Shown here piece after piece: positions 63,501 to 64,000 of a stretch of 64,000 bases of DNA. The notes below the pieces were generated by a model that ran no database searches, was not told where the DNA came from, and was given only the letters and a program-made list of their open reading frames with translations. The translations under genes were made by a program, and so were the position numbers. This stretch comes from Petrolisthes cinctipes (Eukaryota > Arthropoda > Malacostraca > Decapoda > Porcellanidae): positions 2,756,001-2,820,000 of the forward strand of contig JAWQEG010000166.1 in the NCBI GenBank assembly GCA_033782935.1, written 5' to 3'. Position 1 is the stretch's first letter, and each line of letters begins with the position of its first letter.

Positions 63501-64000
63501 TGGGCACCAAAAATATCGATTTTCAGCATGTTTTGGGCCTGAATTTTGAAAATACTCTAACACGGAGTAGGCATGTACAGATCGCTTCTGGGACCCCAAA
63601 ATATCGAATTTTCGGGTGTTTTTAAGCCTGAATTTGAGATATAAACGGGAACTGAAGATGCATGCACATATCGACTTTTGTGCACCTAAAAGATCGATTT
63701 TCAGTATGTTTTGAGCATGTATTTTGAAAATACTCTAACACGGAGTAGGCATGTACAGATCGCTTCTGGGACCCCTAAATATCGAATTTTCGGGTGTTTT
63801 GGGACTGAATTTGAGATATCGACTTTTTGGCACCTAAAAGATCGATTTTTAGCATGTTTTTAGCCTATATTTTGAAAATATTCTTGCACTGTACAGATTG
63901 CTTCTGGGACCCCAAAATATTGAATTTTCGGGTGTTTTGAGCCTGAATTTGAGATATAAACGGGTACAGAAGATACATGCACATATTGACTTTGTGCACC
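60589..64000. repeat. Third copy of the 43-46 kb run, continuing past the window
   Basis: Matches 43,256-46,667 at offset 17,333. It includes the 10-bp deletion giving GTACTGAAGATATCGAC (61,67x), CTAACATGGAG, GGGACCGCAAAAT, AAACGGTTACAG, GGAGTAGTCATG, CACCTTAAAGATCG and GTGTTTTTAAGCC. Private differences include ATAGCTTCTGGG, CACGGTGTAGG, CGGGAACTGAAG and TTTGTGCACC at the very end. The match is still running at base 64,000. Confidence 0.84.

Larger units (their letters stand above)
1..64000. repeat. Satellite DNA array filling the whole window
   Basis: The entire window is head-to-tail copies of one roughly 176/177-bp monomer and its 148-bp derivative. Landmarks recur in fixed order in each copy: a GCATG or GTATG next to a T-run, the near-palindrome ATTTTGAAAAT, GGCATGTACAGAT, CTGGGACCCC, GAATTTTCGGGTG, TTTGAGATAT, and (in A and B only) AAACGGGTAC followed by CATGCACATAT. 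At a mean of about 167 bp there should be roughly 380 monomers; this is arithmetic, not a count. I saw no inverted copy, no unrelated insertion and no flanking unique sequence. Known biology: arrays of 150-180 bp monomers with higher-order repeats are characteristic of centromeres and heterochromatin in many eukaryotes. The centromere assignment is inference. I do not recognise the family. Confidence 0.98.

Noticed and set aside
1..64000. Many minus-strand open frames of 60, 100, 119, 157, 178-179 and 186 codons with similar peptides
   Set aside because: Lengths follow the repeat period (B is 59 codons), the peptides are translations of the satellite in overlapping frames, and frames shift at each 176- or 148-bp monomer. 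No domain, signal peptide or start context supports a protein. A stop-poor frame in a repeat is expected to give these.
1..64000. CRISPR array
   Set aside because: Repeats are 148-177 bp, directly adjacent and without unique spacers. Both the spacing and the sequence are those of satellite DNA.
1..64000. Tandem repeat protein gene or surface antigen with coding repeats
   Set aside because: The mixed 176, 177 and 148 bp monomer lengths and the 10-, 11-, 21- and 29-bp deletions destroy any continuous frame, so there is no selection for coding.
1..64000. Mobile element, LTR or terminal inverted repeats
   Set aside because: No unrelated insert, target-site duplication or inverted-terminal structure was seen. 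The long direct repeats are multi-monomer duplications within the satellite.
1..64000. Promoter-like TATA strings and T-runs
   Set aside because: TATA and T-rich strings occur in every monomer because the repeat is AT-rich. None is associated with a gene or has distinct context.

Overview
This 64-kb window is a single block of tandemly repeated satellite DNA. I find no gene, RNA gene, transposon, CRISPR array or bacterial regulatory signal in it. Every stretch I read from base 1 to base 64,000 is a variant of one roughly 176-177 bp monomer, always head to tail in the same orientation. Both window ends fall inside the array, so its real size is unknown. This is typical of a eukaryotic centromeric, pericentromeric or other heterochromatic satellite read by long-read sequencing. 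I do not recognise the monomer and cannot name the organism. It has nucleosome-scale length, about 41% GC in a hand-counted monomer, and class differences that look like old CpG deamination. These fit a genome with cytosine methylation, for example a plant, a vertebrate or some invertebrates, but that is inference.

The repeat is built at several levels. (1) A full monomer is itself an old tandem duplication of two related half-units of 88 and 89 bp. (2) Monomers fall into three position classes: A (176 bp), B (177 bp) and C (148 bp). C is a B-like monomer that lost 29 bp between two ATAT direct repeats. (3) A-B-C makes a 501-bp trimer, the dominant higher-order repeat, with a common 491-bp form whose A monomer lost 10 bp. 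(4) Two trimer versions (A1-B1-C1 and A2-B2-C2) often alternate, giving a 1,002-bp six-monomer unit. (5) Variants with extra or missing monomers are interspersed: about 315/325 bp (two monomers), 667/677 and 843 bp (extra A), 678 bp (extra B) and 681 bp (extra B plus a 3-bp insertion). (6) Whole multi-kb runs have been duplicated again, with offsets of 2,004, 2,033, 2,986, 3,863, 3,000, 8,927/9,075, 17,333 and about 20-21 kb, recognised by shared rare variants.

Layout: 1-12,034 is an irregular mix of 325-, 491-, 501-, 667-, 677- and 843-bp units. 12,035-16,897 is rich in 681-bp units. 16,898-26,689 holds copies of a roughly 2.4-kb run offset by 3,863 bp, with a partial third copy 3,000 bp further on. 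26,690-40,489 holds two versions of a roughly 5-kb block and, between them, a clean 2,033-bp tandem duplication. 40,490-46,667 holds two copies of a 2.7-kb run offset by 2,986 bp. 46,668-57,340 is a mosaic of shorter shared segments. 57,341-60,588 is a rearranged third version of the 27-40 kb block. 60,589-64,000 is a third version of the 40-46 kb block and runs out of the window.

Nothing here encodes a pathway. Many short open frames exist, mostly on the minus strand, but they are by-products of a repeat with a nearly stop-free frame. The biology of interest is satellite evolution: unequal exchange, microhomology deletion, CpG decay, and a weak CENP-B-box-like motif present in A and B but removed from C.
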